A DNA stretch of 64,000 bases, from the NCBI GenBank assembly GCA_951230915.1, contig OX579637.1, positions 13,144,001 through 13,208,000 of the forward strand, given 5' to 3'. The notes beneath the pieces are model-generated. The model was not told the DNA's origin, ran no database searches, and worked only from the letters and a program-made list of their open reading frames with translations. This document shows positions 25,445 to 36,035 of the stretch, piece after piece. Both the position numbers and the translations under genes were made by a program. The stretch is from Antitrichia curtipendula. Lineage: Eukaryota; Streptophyta; Bryopsida; Hypnales; Leucodontaceae. The number at the start of each line of letters is the position of its first letter. Position 1 is the stretch's first letter.

Positions 25445-26319
25445 GTGAGTTTGAATTCGCTTGTGTCGATGTTGGGATCAGCTCTAAAGTTTTAGGATCG
25501 GCTTCAATTTTGTAGTTCTTTTTTGGTATTCTAGTTGTTGCAGTTCTTGTTGGGCTTAGGATTCTTGTAGTTCTCAAGATGAGTTTGGGATGCCTACTTT
25601 AGAGTTAGTATGAATGCTTCTTGTTCCTTGCGCTTAGTATAAATGTTTGGTGTGCTTTTGATTTCACGGGCTTCTGGTTTCGTGCGCTTAGTATGAATGC
25701 TTTTAGTTTCATTGAATTCTTCAGGTTTTGTACGCTTCTGGTTTCAGGCGCTTAATATGAATCTTTCTTATTTCATTGAATTCTTCAGGTTTTCTGCGCT
25801 TCTGGTTTTGTGCGCTTAATATGAATCTTTCTTATTTCATTGAATTCTTCTGGATTTGTGCGCCTTGTTTCACTTATTGGATGTTGGGTTTTGCTTGTGT
25901 GAACTCAACTGTGTTCTTGAGTATAGATATCAAGTTCTTCTTATGATTCTGTAGCTCTGTTCTTGAGTATAGATATCAAGTTCCAGACTTGCTTTTTGGA
26001 ATTTCTGAATGAGGATTGTTTTGGCAATCATTAGTACATGTTGATTTCATTCATTTCCATTTCAGTACCTCATTTCAGTACATCATTGTGGCATTCATTA
26101 TCATTTCGGTTTAAGCTGATTGCATTAGCGTATGTTGTTTCAGTTTGGAATGAATTCATTAGTGTATGTTGTTTCTTGCAAGTGCTGAATTCTTAGCAAA
26201 TGTTGAGAATCTTGCAGGATTTAGGGAGTCGGTGCATCTTCAGCGCTTTGTAAGTCTCACAAGGTTGTATCTTGTTAAGTTTCAGTTAGTTTCTAGTTCT
26301 ATTATGCACTATCTGGGTT

Positions 26320-26412
26320 AGGACTTAGGATCTAGGCTTAGGATTCAGATTACAGGCTTTAGGATGTCATTTTAAGGGTTTAGTCTCACAGCTTAGGGTT
26401 TAGGGTCTAGAA
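26320..26412. repeat. degenerate TTTAGGG-like tract in intron 2
   Basis: GGGTTAGGACTTAGGATC, then GCTTAGGATT, GGCTTTAGGAT, AAGGGTTTAG and CTTAGGGTTTAGGG form a worn run of telomere-type words. It lies inside the second intron of the ParB-type gene and is too degenerate to be a recent telomeric insertion. Confidence 0.6.
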
Positions 26413-27111
26413 AATATCCAAGTTACTTGAATCCTCTGCTGTAACAGTGGCATCAATGTAATATGAGGCGGGTATTATCCGGATATCATAGGGTCTCACC
26501 GGGTATCAACACCAAAATCACTGTCCTTGGGTCCCTGTCTGCCATGAAGCTAAGTGCAATTCAGGTCGACTTGACTTGAATTGCACACATGTCAGAACAA
26601 GATAAGCATATCACTTAATTATATAAAGTTGCACCCTACTTGACCATGAAGTAGATGACAAATGGACACAAAACAGTAGGCAATTCAAGTCGAGTCGACC
26701 TAAATACACAAAACAAAAATATAATACGTAGAAGTCCCAGACACAGTGTATTTAAATAACAAGTAGTACTAAACTCCACGAGAACGTAAGAAAAGCAAAC
26801 CGACATGATAAGAAAAACTAAACATAACAACTACAAAAGCCTGAGGATTATAAGAAAACTAGAGTACAACAAATATATGGAAATCTAAAGACGCAGACAG
26901 GCATGTCAATTTAGGTCGAGTTGAGCTAAACTGACGTGGTTACTATGTAAGAAACTCAAGAGTGTTACAACAATCGGGCAACAAGCCATGGGAACAATGG
27001 AATTGTAAGAACAACTAAAGCAGGAACAACAAACACATAGTAATGTACAGAAGCCCGATTAGCTCGAGTCGCGCTAATATGACCATCGCTCACTATGTCC
27101 TTGACCTGCAG

Positions 27112-28581
27112 GATGGAGGACCAAGTGTTGAAACTAGAAACATACTACAAGCGGTCAGAGAATAGGCAGCCAGAAGATGATGGAGATGGAGACGACATCC
27201 TCAATGACGGAGACTACTGGGAATTCCAAAATCCAGAGAAGATCGAATGCTGGAGCTTGCACATGATCCCGTTCACAGAGCAAATCTACTTCTACGTGCA
27301 GTTCAAGGGCATAGAGGTCTTCATCCCACTCTCCTACAACGAGAAAATCAAGGAGGTGACAAAGGGAGATAACAACCACGTCGAAGTGCATTGTGTGACC
27401 ACCCAGACCGGAATCCCTGCCGCAGATCAATACCACTTCACGATATTGTTCAAGTCTGAGGAGATTCCCTTTAGAGTGACAAAGCTCCTGAATTCATTGG
27501 AGTCTATACAGTACCAGTCGGAGATAAAAGAGCTAGAAAACAAAGTCAGCGAGAAGTTCTTCCAAAAAGCCAATGGCGATCCTTTGATTGGCCGAAAGCT
27601 CTACCAGAAGATCAGAAGCCTCTTCCAAGACTTTGCAGTCCTGAAGGCGAAGCTCGCAATGGCAAAGAAAAGCATGGCTGCCCGGACCGTATCACTGAAC
27701 ATCGACAGCTAGGGGCCAAGCCAAATATCCATGGACACCCAGCCTTGAACATCCAGACTGGGAACCAGATCACGAAGACCAGCCGACGCCGTCCCGGAAG
27801 GTACACCACCTCCTCTGCCACCTGCCAAAAGAAACGTGGGAAGGACAGCATCTATGACTGTCACAGAGGACATCAGCTTTCAGCCAGAGCTTAGTGAAAT
27901 TCCATAGTTGCTGAAGGACAACAAGAAACCAAACTACAAGGAGTCCAATAAAACGTACAAAAAATTCTAGATAAATTGTGCGGACACCTTCTTCCTCAAG
28001 ATGGAGAAGAAAGAGCTCGACATTACGCAGTTAATCTAAGCTCCTGCCACCAGGAATATCAGAAGCAAGGAAACTCATATTGTCGAGGACATGATGCATT
28101 GGATGATCTACATGCCCGACAGAAGCTCCAGACAAACCCTCTGCGTCATGCCTACAAACTGCAAGGAAAAACCAGAAACATGGGAGGAGATCAAGGATGG
28201 CAAATTTTGGATAATCAACGGTCAGCACAGTGTCGAGGCGAGTAGGATGATGCAGGACCCGACATTCGGAGTCGACGAGGAAACTATAAACAAATTCAAG
28301 ACGTAGAGTTGCGACATCGTTTGGATAGAGAACGACAAAATTCTCCGCTCCATCTCGGCTTATTACAACAGATTGAATCACTTCCAGGCGATTCAACCTT
28401 CTTGGACCACAAATATTCTTGGAGCCAGAGCTGTTTGGATGGACATGGGTTGCCCAAGGAATCCAAAGGACTCCGCTCCACTGGGAATTGTATCAGTATC
28501 CAGACGGACAAAGGAGGCCCACGACAACCGTGTCAAGTACGCAATATGTTTTGTCTGACACTTCAGTGATGTTTGTCAACT
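27112..28581 (+). pseudogene. exon: novel N-terminal region then ParB-like domain
   Basis: The acceptor CTGCAG/GATGG puts the start at ATG 27,113. Residues 1-199 are open: an acidic start (EDDGDGDDILNDGDYWEF), a beta-rich middle and a coiled-coil-like helix (KELENKVSEKF). I do not recognise this part. After five stops the frame continues into a ParB-like fold: TATRNIRSK-type strand, DDGKFWIINGQHSVEAS-like core (actual run KFWIINGQHSVEAS, residues about 364-377), then a late helix pair KILRSISAYYNRLNHFQ and TTNILGARAVW. The I-x-G-x-H-[RS]-x-x-A core and the late 'S-x-x-x-N-x-x-x-x-Q' helix are ParB/Srx-fold hallmarks. ParB-family proteins bind DNA, hydrolyse CTP or act as nucleases. Which applies here is unknown. 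The exon ends between 28,536 and 28,600. Confidence 0.65.
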
Positions 28582-28731
28582 GGTAACATGGGACGATGTC
28601 AGGTCTGATCAGCTTGGGTTGAGCTAAATATGCAGTCCTTCCTTTTATAGTGTCGTAATTCGCGTTGAACAAGCATTCTTACATCGACAGTGCCTTAAAC
28701 GCTCACATGTCATTCTGGTGTTTGGGTTCAG

Positions 28732-30066
28732 GAATTCAATAAGGCAATGCAGAAGCGTTCTCCATGATAAAGGTCACGAAGTCTCATATCAAGGCGAAAT
28801 CCAAGGATGCCAACGAAAATTTGAAAATCATGAACAAGATAAGAATCATCACGGCACCCGAAGACGTCTTTGCATTGTGGAGTGAAGTCATTTCCAGTGC
28901 ATCACATGGCGAGATCACCGATGCGGACTCACTCATGATGTTCAACGAGAAGAAAGGGTGGAAGACGGAGAACGGCATGATTAACAGAGAGTTCTTCAAA
29001 TTCCTTGGTAATCTGTCGCTGGACGATCTGCGGAAGTTGTGGAAACACAACTTGGACCGGTCCGGGAAGAAAAGAACTCAGTCCCACCCGAAGGTGACAG
29101 TCAAACAAAGCTCCTTTGTCCTGGAGAGCTGTTATACGGCAAAAGAGTAGTGTGAGCGGCGGAAGAGGAAGATGCTCGTACGCAAGGAGTTGAACAATCT
29201 CAAACCGGAGCTTAGCCTATTCAACTCTGATGATGAACTCCTCCATGACAATTGGAAGAAGTTCAAGGTGCAGTACAACATCACGTCCGCCACAATGAAC
29301 GTGCTCCTTGAGCGGCCAGGGAAGGAGTACTTCTCCGAAGCGAAGCAGGTAAAGTCAAAAAACAAATCAATCCAAGACATTTCACCAGGCGCCGTGGAGT
29401 TCTTCAAAGTGTTTCTCAGGTCAAAGAAGAATTTTGTCCCACCATCCGTAGTGGCGTACTACACTCCATACGACATAAAGGATGACAACCAATGTATGGA
29501 CGGTAGACACGCCAGGGGATTTGAGGCTAGGAGTTATAGACTTCTAGTATTTGCCAAGCATTCTGGCAAAGAACAAGGGGATGATCGCACTCCCCTACTT
29601 CTACATGGTTATGCGCTCGCTGCAGGGCAAGGCCGAGCCATTGCTGGAGGAGGTTCTAGCATGGCTCCTCATCTGCTTGGATTTGATCGAGCAGACCCAA
29701 GCACTCGCATATATGCAAAGCAATTTGATTCTGAGCACGTACAAATGCGAGTTCGTAGACTACAAGCCTGCGAAATACGAACGTCTAGGAGATTACTCTG
29801 CGGCGAAAGCGAAAGCCCAAGAGAAGGTTCTCCTGACGTTCTTGACCAGCCCACAATACCCGATCCTGAAGAAAATTTTGGGATTGTTCGAGGCTCCAGA
29901 TACAGCAGTCTTCGCAAAGCCCCGAGGATACAATGAGTTGGAGTTTAGGTTGCGGAATACCGAGCTGAGGATGGAGTTCTCCCTCTAGGTAGTGAAGACA
30001 TATTGCCCTCCCGGGTCTTGTGTGTTCTCAGTATTCGCAGGTGGAAAATTCACCTGCCTAGCATTG
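28732..30066 (+). pseudogene. exon: methyltransferase-like domain
   Basis: The exon follows acceptor GGGTTCAG and ends at TTG/GTGAGA. The first 250 codons are helical and charged (ITAPEDVFALWSEV; KELNNLKPELSLFNSDDELL). After an apparent one-frame shift near 29,490 comes VWTVDTPGDLRLGVIDF, which I align with the 'motif IV' strand of amino-methyltransferases and with LMVVDIPEGLP of the 57.7-62.0 kb gene. Farther on, TYCPPGSCVFSVFAGGKFTC at about 30,000-30,055 matches motif I (the cofactor-binding strand-loop), whose usual form is GDxVLDPFxGSGT. IV before I is the order of beta-class enzymes. Neither motif has the normal catalytic residues: D-T-P-G stands for DPPY. So even before its stops this may have been a non-catalytic, binding version. 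The stops are TAA 28,740 and TAG 29,148, 29,545 and 29,986. Confidence 0.55.
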
Positions 30067-30270
30067 GTGAGACCCTTCTTCAAGGTTCAGCTCGACTCGA
30101 GCTGACCAATTTATTTCCCGTACTGGTTTCTGCTTGAGTGGCATCTCTAGTTGTGTCACTTAACCATTAACAAGACAATCGTGCTGTTTCAGCTCGATCC
30201 GACCTCAACGACCAAGCCATTACTGAGTGATTTTCTTTGTGTTAGCTTGTATCTAACAATTGCTCCTAAG

Positions 30271-31219
30271 TTGGAACTGCAGATGAGTTCCGTGAACGTG
30301 TACGCTGCTGGAGTGAGTCAGGAGAACAACTACTAGAACAACATTGCCATATTGGTGATGAAGTTAGACCGGGCAGACTTTCTGGAGAATGGGTACGCAA
30401 TCGACAAAGGCAAGACCATAAGGGCTCCTGCTTCACAGTCTACACCGTCAACCTCGAAGAGGAAGAGGTTCTCGGCTTGGGATGCACCTTCGCCAAGTGG
30501 TCGGATCGTGAGACCGTCACCCTAGGATGTGCAGGATCTTTCGGACGATGGGGAGGACTTCTACGACGGCAGAATAACAGAGGAGAATGTCACGCCGAGT
30601 CCTCTCATCCCAACAGAGGTCCACGGATTGTCGGCTTCGAGTGGGCAAGCCGTAGATACTCAACCCTTAGGCACTCCTTCTTCATGTTAGCAACCAAAGA
30701 GAAGACAACTTTCACAACACGACAAGGACATTGAGCGGAGGTTGGACGCGATGGAAGCACGGTTGACGAAGGATCGCACGCAGAATGTCGAATTTCACGC
30801 TACAACCAATCTGAGGCAGGACAACCTACAAACATTCATGACGGCGGAGTCAAGATCACAGAACGCAAAGCTCGAGTCCATTATCAACACAGTGAATGGT
30901 ATTTGACCAATTGCGACACTGGAACCTGCCGTGCAGAGTTAGCAGAAGTTGCTCGAGAATGTTCCCACCGGATCGCTGAACAATGGGTCGTCCTCTCTAG
31001 CAAGTCTAGGATCAGTGGTAGTTCCACAACCTCCTGCTCATGCTCTGCCTCCTGTTCCCCCTCCTCCTTCTCCACTATCCCGTGAAGATGTGGTCCCTAG
31101 CGAAGGCCGTATTCTACCTGCTCATGAAGTTGAGGGTGTTGTTTCTGCGACTGATGCAGCTACAAATGCGGTGGTCGCTGAGCAAGCTACTAAGCAGACT
31201 GTCGAAGATGAAGCTGCAG
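30271..31219 (+). pseudogene. exon: end of methyltransferase fold plus low-complexity linker
   Basis: The acceptor TCCTAAG is followed by LELQMSSVNVYAAGVSQENN, a likely second strand of the Rossmann-like fold. After it come a basic/acidic segment (STSKRKRFSAWDAPS), a coiled-coil-like helix (DIERRLDAMEARLTKDRTQN) and a Pro/Ala-rich linker (VVPQPPAHALPPVPPPPS). One frame is kept over all 316 codons, broken by four TAG and one TGA with no indel. Here nine CAG and ten CAA codons survive by my count, yet no TAA has arisen. The donor is CAG/GTGCCT at 31,219, chosen because its phase fits the next exon. The next palindrome begins 38 bases into the intron. Confidence 0.6.
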
Positions 31220-31441
31220 GTGCCTACCAACTACAACTCGCTGAAGTTGTGCTAAATAAGCTCGGATTGAGCTGATTTGTACGACAATGTGTATATAGGT
31301 TTAGGAATTTTGTTAAGGATGCATTCATTTTGACGACGGTAAGAATGTTATATAGTGAACCATTGAGTTCAGAGGCACACTGATTTATATACAATTTTTC
31401 TCATTATATGAGCTAGAAATACACAAAGTTCTTACGTGTAT

Positions 31442-31572
31442 TACTAGTAGAAAATCAGGCTCAATCTGTTGTTTTGGTCGCGTTGATCGTCAACAAATTT
31501 TTGTTGATTAACAAAAATTTGTTGATGATCAACGTGATCAAAACAACAGATTGGGCTGATTTTCTACTAGTG
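31442..31572. mobile_element. CACTA-type MITE, 131 bp, TSD TAT, inside intron 5
   Basis: The ends TACTAGTAGAAAATCAGGC and (inverted) CACTAGTAGAAAATCAGCC match almost perfectly. The arms extend through CAATCTGTTGTTTTG and GTTGATC blocks, so nearly the whole element folds into one hairpin. TAT stands on both sides (31,439-31,441 and 31,573-31,575). It sits between the exons ending at 31,219 and starting at 31,601, so it was tolerated as an intron insertion while the gene was expressed, or landed after its death. Confidence 0.9.
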
Positions 31573-31600
31573 TATGATTTTGAAAATTCTTGATTTACAG

Positions 31601-31863
31601 GCCGTCCCAATATTGTTGATGTGATATCCCCCAATCTTGTTCAAAATGAGATATCTCCAACTCCTCAGTCATTGCATCATGATGTTGATGTTCCCGTTTC
31701 TCAAGCGGAAGGAGAAGCTGATCCTGCATTCGGCAATGCTGCAAGCGGTTCTCTGGACGTTGTGAAGAGTCCAAATACCATCGTCCCTGATGTCGCTGTT
31801 CTTGAGTTCGTCCCGGTGGAAGAAAATGATCACACGAGGGAGGTTGATTCAACCCAAAATTAG
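31601..31863 (+). pseudogene. exon: acidic linker
   Basis: The exon starts after TTTACAG and ends at TAG/GTACGA. The final codon TAG immediately precedes the donor, as a CAG/GT splice junction would after a C-to-T change. The sequence (NLVQNEISPTPQSLHHDVDV, then EAEPD-type acidic runs) has no known motif and looks disordered. It carries the frame in phase from the preceding exon into the NIF-like exon, which is the main reason for joining the two halves into one gene. Confidence 0.5.
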
Positions 31864-32041
31864 GTACGATACATGTTCACTCAGATGGATACATTCTGTT
31901 GCTTCTCCGTGTACTCTCACTGCCCTGTCATTTTTATATTTTTTTCCTTCAAGTATAGGTGTCATGTATCGTTTCGCTTAGATGAAGAAATATATTAGTC
32001 AGGGATAATAATTGTATGTACATTCCTTCATTGTTTAGCAG

Positions 32042-32821
32042 GGACTTGTTCCCCCTTCTGATCGTGGAGGTACCTCGGAGGAGGTCAATATTCCCGAAAA
32101 GTGGCTCAACGTCGTCATGGACCTCAATGGGATATTGTGTGTTTGTGAAGATCTGAAGTCAAAGGGTTGGTCCAGAAGCGTCGTTGACTCCCTACAACCG
32201 CATTCCGCTACTGTTTCAACTGTTGTGGGACCCAAGCTAGTCTGCGTTTGTCCACGTTGCTCTGAATTTCTCCTGCAGATAGAAATAATAGCTTTGATAT
32301 CAGTGTAGAGCTCGATGAAGAAATCCACAGTTGAAGCGGTTTGCATGTATCTCTTTGAAGGACTCCGCATGCCGGATTTTATACTTGGACAGGATTCCTG
32401 TAAGATACTCAAATGTAGAGATTAGTCGTCTAGGGTTACAGTTTACAAGGAGCCAGGCACAAGCAAGGTGTTGTTTTTCAAGGTCTTGGAAAGCATGTTC
32501 AGTCGCTTCCGCGGTAGATTTACACTCAAGAACACCATCGTCGTGGACGATAGTCCAAATAAGCACATTCTGAACCGGCCAGAAAACGTAGTTCTTCCTG
32601 ACACTTGGTCATACAAGGGAAATGGTCCGAAGGACACATTTCTACTAGATGCTCTACTTCCCTGGTTCTAGCGCCTGCATGCTGGTGGAGAGCAGAGGCT
32701 AAAGTCTTTTAGAGGGAACAGCATGGGCAGATTAGGAAGTCGAATGATTTGTGACGATCGAAATTGTAGGGAATACGATAGGCTAATGGAAGTCGTTCGT
32801 GCATCTTCTAGTATCCGTTAG
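32042..32821 (+). pseudogene. exon: NIF/FCP1-like HAD domain
   Basis: After the acceptor TTTAGCAG the frame gives WLNVVMDLNGILCVCED (motif I), then IISV-stop-SSMKKSTVEAV, then KVLFFKVLESMFSRFRGRF and KNTIVVDDSPNKHILNRPEN (motif III/IV with Asp-Asp). This is the pattern of the plant NIF/FCP1-like HAD family, whose members often read D-L-N-G in place of DxDxT and have V-W-S-S before the second helix. FCP1-type proteins dephosphorylate serine in proteins such as the RNA polymerase II tail. With N for the second Asp, activity is doubtful. The TAG at 32,306 falls where the family has Trp. Other stops are at 32,423 and 32,669. The true end is 32,671 or 32,821. Confidence 0.65.
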
Positions 32822-33260
32822 TATGGCTTCATAGACATTTTACATAGTAGGTCGGATTCATGCTGTGGTTACTTGGATTTTTCATTTTATTTTGTGAGCT
32901 TCAGCTCAAATCGACCTGTTTTGTACATACATTTGTCGACGAGACTCTGGAACATTTTTGTTTAGTATGTGTAATTAGCTTGTGCACAATAGGTTTCACT
33001 TTTTGAGATTCTCTATCATGTCTAACTTCAAGAGGGTCTTTTGTAGATCCTTGATTTTGAATGACTCTAGCTGGTCTTCAAATCATTTTTCTTTGTATAG
33101 TTTAGAGAGTGTCGCTCGCTTTGTACTTTGGGCACTATGTATCACTGAGATGAATAAAACTAAAAAACTTCTTCATCGTAGCTTGATTGTTGTTTTTTGT
33201 TCCATTTGACCTCTCTTTGTGTGGTTTAGCTCGGGTTGACTTCACTTACGGTTTTTGCAG

Positions 33261-33888
33261 ATTGAGTTCACCTCTTCTATGTCCTAGAGTGTAGGTGCAA
33301 TCCAAAATCTCTGAGATGTTTTAGGAGAACATTACCATTGCTCATGCACTTCACTTACTGGCTTACTCTTCTTTTGACATGATGTTTGTACTTGACATTC
33401 CGTTTCAGACTTTTTGCGCACTGTCTGTTCCAATTCAAAATGTTAGTATGACTTGCGCAACATCAGCGGATTCCTTCCTAGAGTATGGTCAAAACGCTAT
33501 CTTGAGCACTGGAATCTTTTTATGTTCGGCTGCAACAACAAATTCCACGATGGACTTCTCTCTAAAACTTGTGGACAATGGTGTGGTGGACAGTCCGCCA
33601 AGTGGAACTCCGTGTTTGCCCAAGTCATGTTCTCCTTCTCCTTTACGACCCAGTGCGGCGGGGGGGTCACAAATGTTGCCGTCTGTCTCTGATAGAGTGC
33701 CGCAGAGAAAGCTCTATGACGACGCTGGTTTGAAGATGACCTTGCCTGAGGTGGAGGTAGTGGTGTCGGAAGGAGTGTGCAAAAATGTAGTCGTTGGCCA
33801 TTCTCATCCACCACCTCTTCCAAGACAACATCTAAGGTCTCTCGAAGTGCGGAAGACAAAGATGCATGATGGATTGCCCCCGAGTTGA
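33261..33888 (+). other. possible further 3' exon, unknown product
   Basis: The acceptor-like TTTTTGCAG at 33,260 precedes a less AT-rich stretch that is open for 169 codons from 33,379. It contains Ser/Pro-rich text (SPPSGTPCLPKSCSPSPL) and ends at TGA 33,886. An equally long frame on the opposite strand weakens the case. It may be a last exon of the ParB-type gene, an untranslated part or an unrelated remnant. I recognise no domain. Confidence 0.3.
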
Positions 33889-33889
33889 C

Positions 33890-35870
33890 GTGCATTGTCG
33901 ACTGTCAATGTATGGGATCAGAAGTTTATAGAATTGCAGAGGAGACAAGCATTACAAGAATACAAGAAGAAATGATAATGGTTACAGTCAAGGACATGAG
34001 ATACGAAAGGCGTTGGAAATGTTGAAGAGTAAATCACACTTATGAAGGAGAACTTCTAGGGAGCTCCTAATTTTTGATTCTTGACACCATTTCAGCATAT
34101 TATGTAATCAAGATTATAGTTTATATTTTAGGTTATTAGGTAGGGATGGCGAATATTTAGATTTGGAGCATTGCAAGCCGTTCAAATATTACAAACCGGG
34201 TAGACAAAGTGTTGAATCTTCATAGTTTGTACTAGTCTAACATATAAAAGCTCTAGAATAGGATGCCATGGTAATAGAAGAATGATGTGGATGTTGAGCT
34301 TCCATTGTAAGCACCCCTGCAGGCAGCCCTTGAAACCACCTACATCTCGAGTGCCATTTGGAGGAGTGCTGCAATGAATTGTCCGATAGATGTTTCTATC
34401 ACTTATGTATTTACATCTAAGTCACAAGCTTAGCATCCACTTCATTCTTCTGTCACCATGGCGGCATCTTCAAAGGCAATCTATTTGCAATGTCTAACAC
34501 AGACTATGGAGATGAGATACTTTGCTTCCATGAGTACAGCGGTAGGCAATGCCTCTTCAAATGTCCAGTTTGCAATGTATTAATAAAATACGTCTACAAT
34601 TGATGAATAATTGTCTTTAAGTCTATTGCATTTTGCAATTTGTGCTTAGTGTTTCAGCTCTTCTTGATGGGTAACTTGTTTTGGATGTCACTGCATTGTT
34701 TTTTTGCGTATGGACATCAAATTTGTGCTTGTTTATGATTGAAGTGCCTCTAGATACTTCTATATCCTTAGAGGGTGACTCCCATTTCACTGGAAAACTC
34801 CCATTTTAATGAATATGATGTTCAAATACAAAGATAAAATGTTATCCTCCTAACATGTATTGACATAGATAGTGATACTTTGGAATCCAAAAAGAGGCTC
34901 TATATAAGCCTTTGCCTTTTGGATTTGGAATCTAAATTAGCATCTTCCAACCTGAAAGATGTAGAAATTACAGAAATTTAGCATTTATTTATCTTGAATA
35001 GAAAAGATAAACAAATGCAAAAGAAGTCTTAGGTTTGAGAGAATTTGTACAAGTTGGGAAGCAATCTAGCTCACTATAAGGGTGGAGAGTGATGCAAAAA
35101 AAGAGGGATTATAGATGGTAAAAAATGCATCCATCTAGACTTTAAGCTTATTGCACCTACCTTACCTTTTTTTTGCATGCTTCCTCAATTTTCTTCCATT
35201 ATGAGCCTTCCAATAGCTACTCTTGACCTTCACATCAGTCAAAGGGCCAACACTCGGATCAAACAATAGTGTTGACTATTGAGGGTACACTTGGATCTCT
35301 CTTGTCATCACTCTGCTTGTCATTGTTGTTGGAGTGTAGAATTGTATCCACATCAATATGACTTACATTGTAACATATATGAGTGACCACCGACTTTAGC
35401 TTTTGATGCCTTATGAGAAGAATGCCTACGTCGGCTTCGGTTGGTTTTGTTAATAGTTTATGATCAGACACATTCTTATCCCCATTCTACAAGAAAACGA
35501 GTATTTTATGACTGCAAAAATATGACTAAGGATGACTAGCGATCGTATTTATAGAGACAAAGACTTTGGGGAGAAATATGATTGCAAAATATGACTGCTA
35601 GTTATTTTTTGGCCTTATACTTTATGGGCATATACTATACACCCATTAGAAACGCCTAAATACTTCATAGGAAACAACAAGGAACATGTTTGGAGAACTT
35701 TGAATCATATTGCTAGTCATATTTTTATTTTAATAATATTATGCTGTCATTTTCCTATGGTACTGATTTTTTTTTCCTTTTGAACCATGATGAATGCACA
35801 TAGCAATTACCCAACCGTCCAAATGCACGAGATAATGAATGCACAAGATAACGAATGCAAGAGATTAAAA
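33890..35870. other. spacer, nothing recognised
   Basis: AT-rich sequence with poly-purine stretches. I find no repeat ends, reading frame or RNA gene that I can support. Confidence 0.4.
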
Positions 35871-35874
35871 TCAC

Positions 35875-36035
35875 AACTTGCCTGCACCTTGCAATGCCTC
35901 GCCTCGTTTCACAAATCAACGCCTCGCCTTGCAAAATGGCTATGGCTTCACATATGCACCACACATCTCGCCTCACGCATACCTTGCCTTGCAAATCAGC
36001 TCTTCGCCTCGCCTTGTAAATGCACCGCACATCAG
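35875..36035. repeat. imperfect GCCTCGCCTTGCAAAT repeats
   Basis: Words close to GCCTCGCCTTGCAAAT and TGCACCRCACATC recur four to five times in 160 bases. The frames that span it on both strands owe their length to this simple sequence. Too irregular for a defined unit. Confidence 0.5.

Larger units (their letters stand above)
25112..32821 (+). pseudogene. ParB-like / methyltransferase-like / NIF-HAD multidomain gene
   Basis: Gene model: leader exons 25,112-25,444 and 26,218-26,249, then coding exons from 27,112, 28,732-30,066, 30,271-31,219, 31,601-31,863 and 32,042 to 32,671 or 32,821. Phases agree at three coding junctions: 30,066/30,271, 31,219/31,601 and 31,863/32,042. The end of the first coding exon (28,536-28,600) does not phase cleanly with 28,732, so a small shift is hidden there. 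A second shift lies near 29,490. Otherwise the frame is held for about 1,500 codons but is cut by some 18 in-frame stops: TAG at 27,710, 27,905, 27,968, 28,304, 29,148, 29,545, 29,986, 30,334, 30,523, 30,688, 30,940, 31,861, 32,306 and 32,423; TGA at 27,746, 28,556 and 30,904; TAA at 28,037 and 28,740. The product as it stands would be inert. The modules are described separately. Confidence 0.7.
26562..33243. repeat. ten 17-bp palindromes (motif 1) in introns and 3' flank
   Basis: The consensus found at 19.5-20.5 kb recurs at 26,562, 26,686, 26,912 and 27,060 (intron 2), 28,610 (intron 3), 30,088 and 30,190 (intron 4), 31,258 (intron 5), and 32,902 and 33,227 (3' region). CAGCTCGACTCGAGCTG at 30,088 is perfect, and the 26,562 site stays symmetric over 33 bases (26,554-26,586) with two mismatched pairs. 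The 30,088 site starts 21 bases inside its intron from the donor, and the 31,258 site 38 bases inside. The weakest sites (28,610 and 33,227) match the consensus better than they match themselves as palindromes. None falls in an exon as I model the gene. Confidence 0.75.

Noticed and set aside
27113..32425. Reassigned TAG codon (for example Gln) explaining the many in-frame TAGs
   Set aside because: TGA and TAA also interrupt the same frames, one TAG sits where the family has Trp, and the SWIM gene and other exons end normally at TAA/TAG. Decay by C-to-T change explains all of it without a new code.
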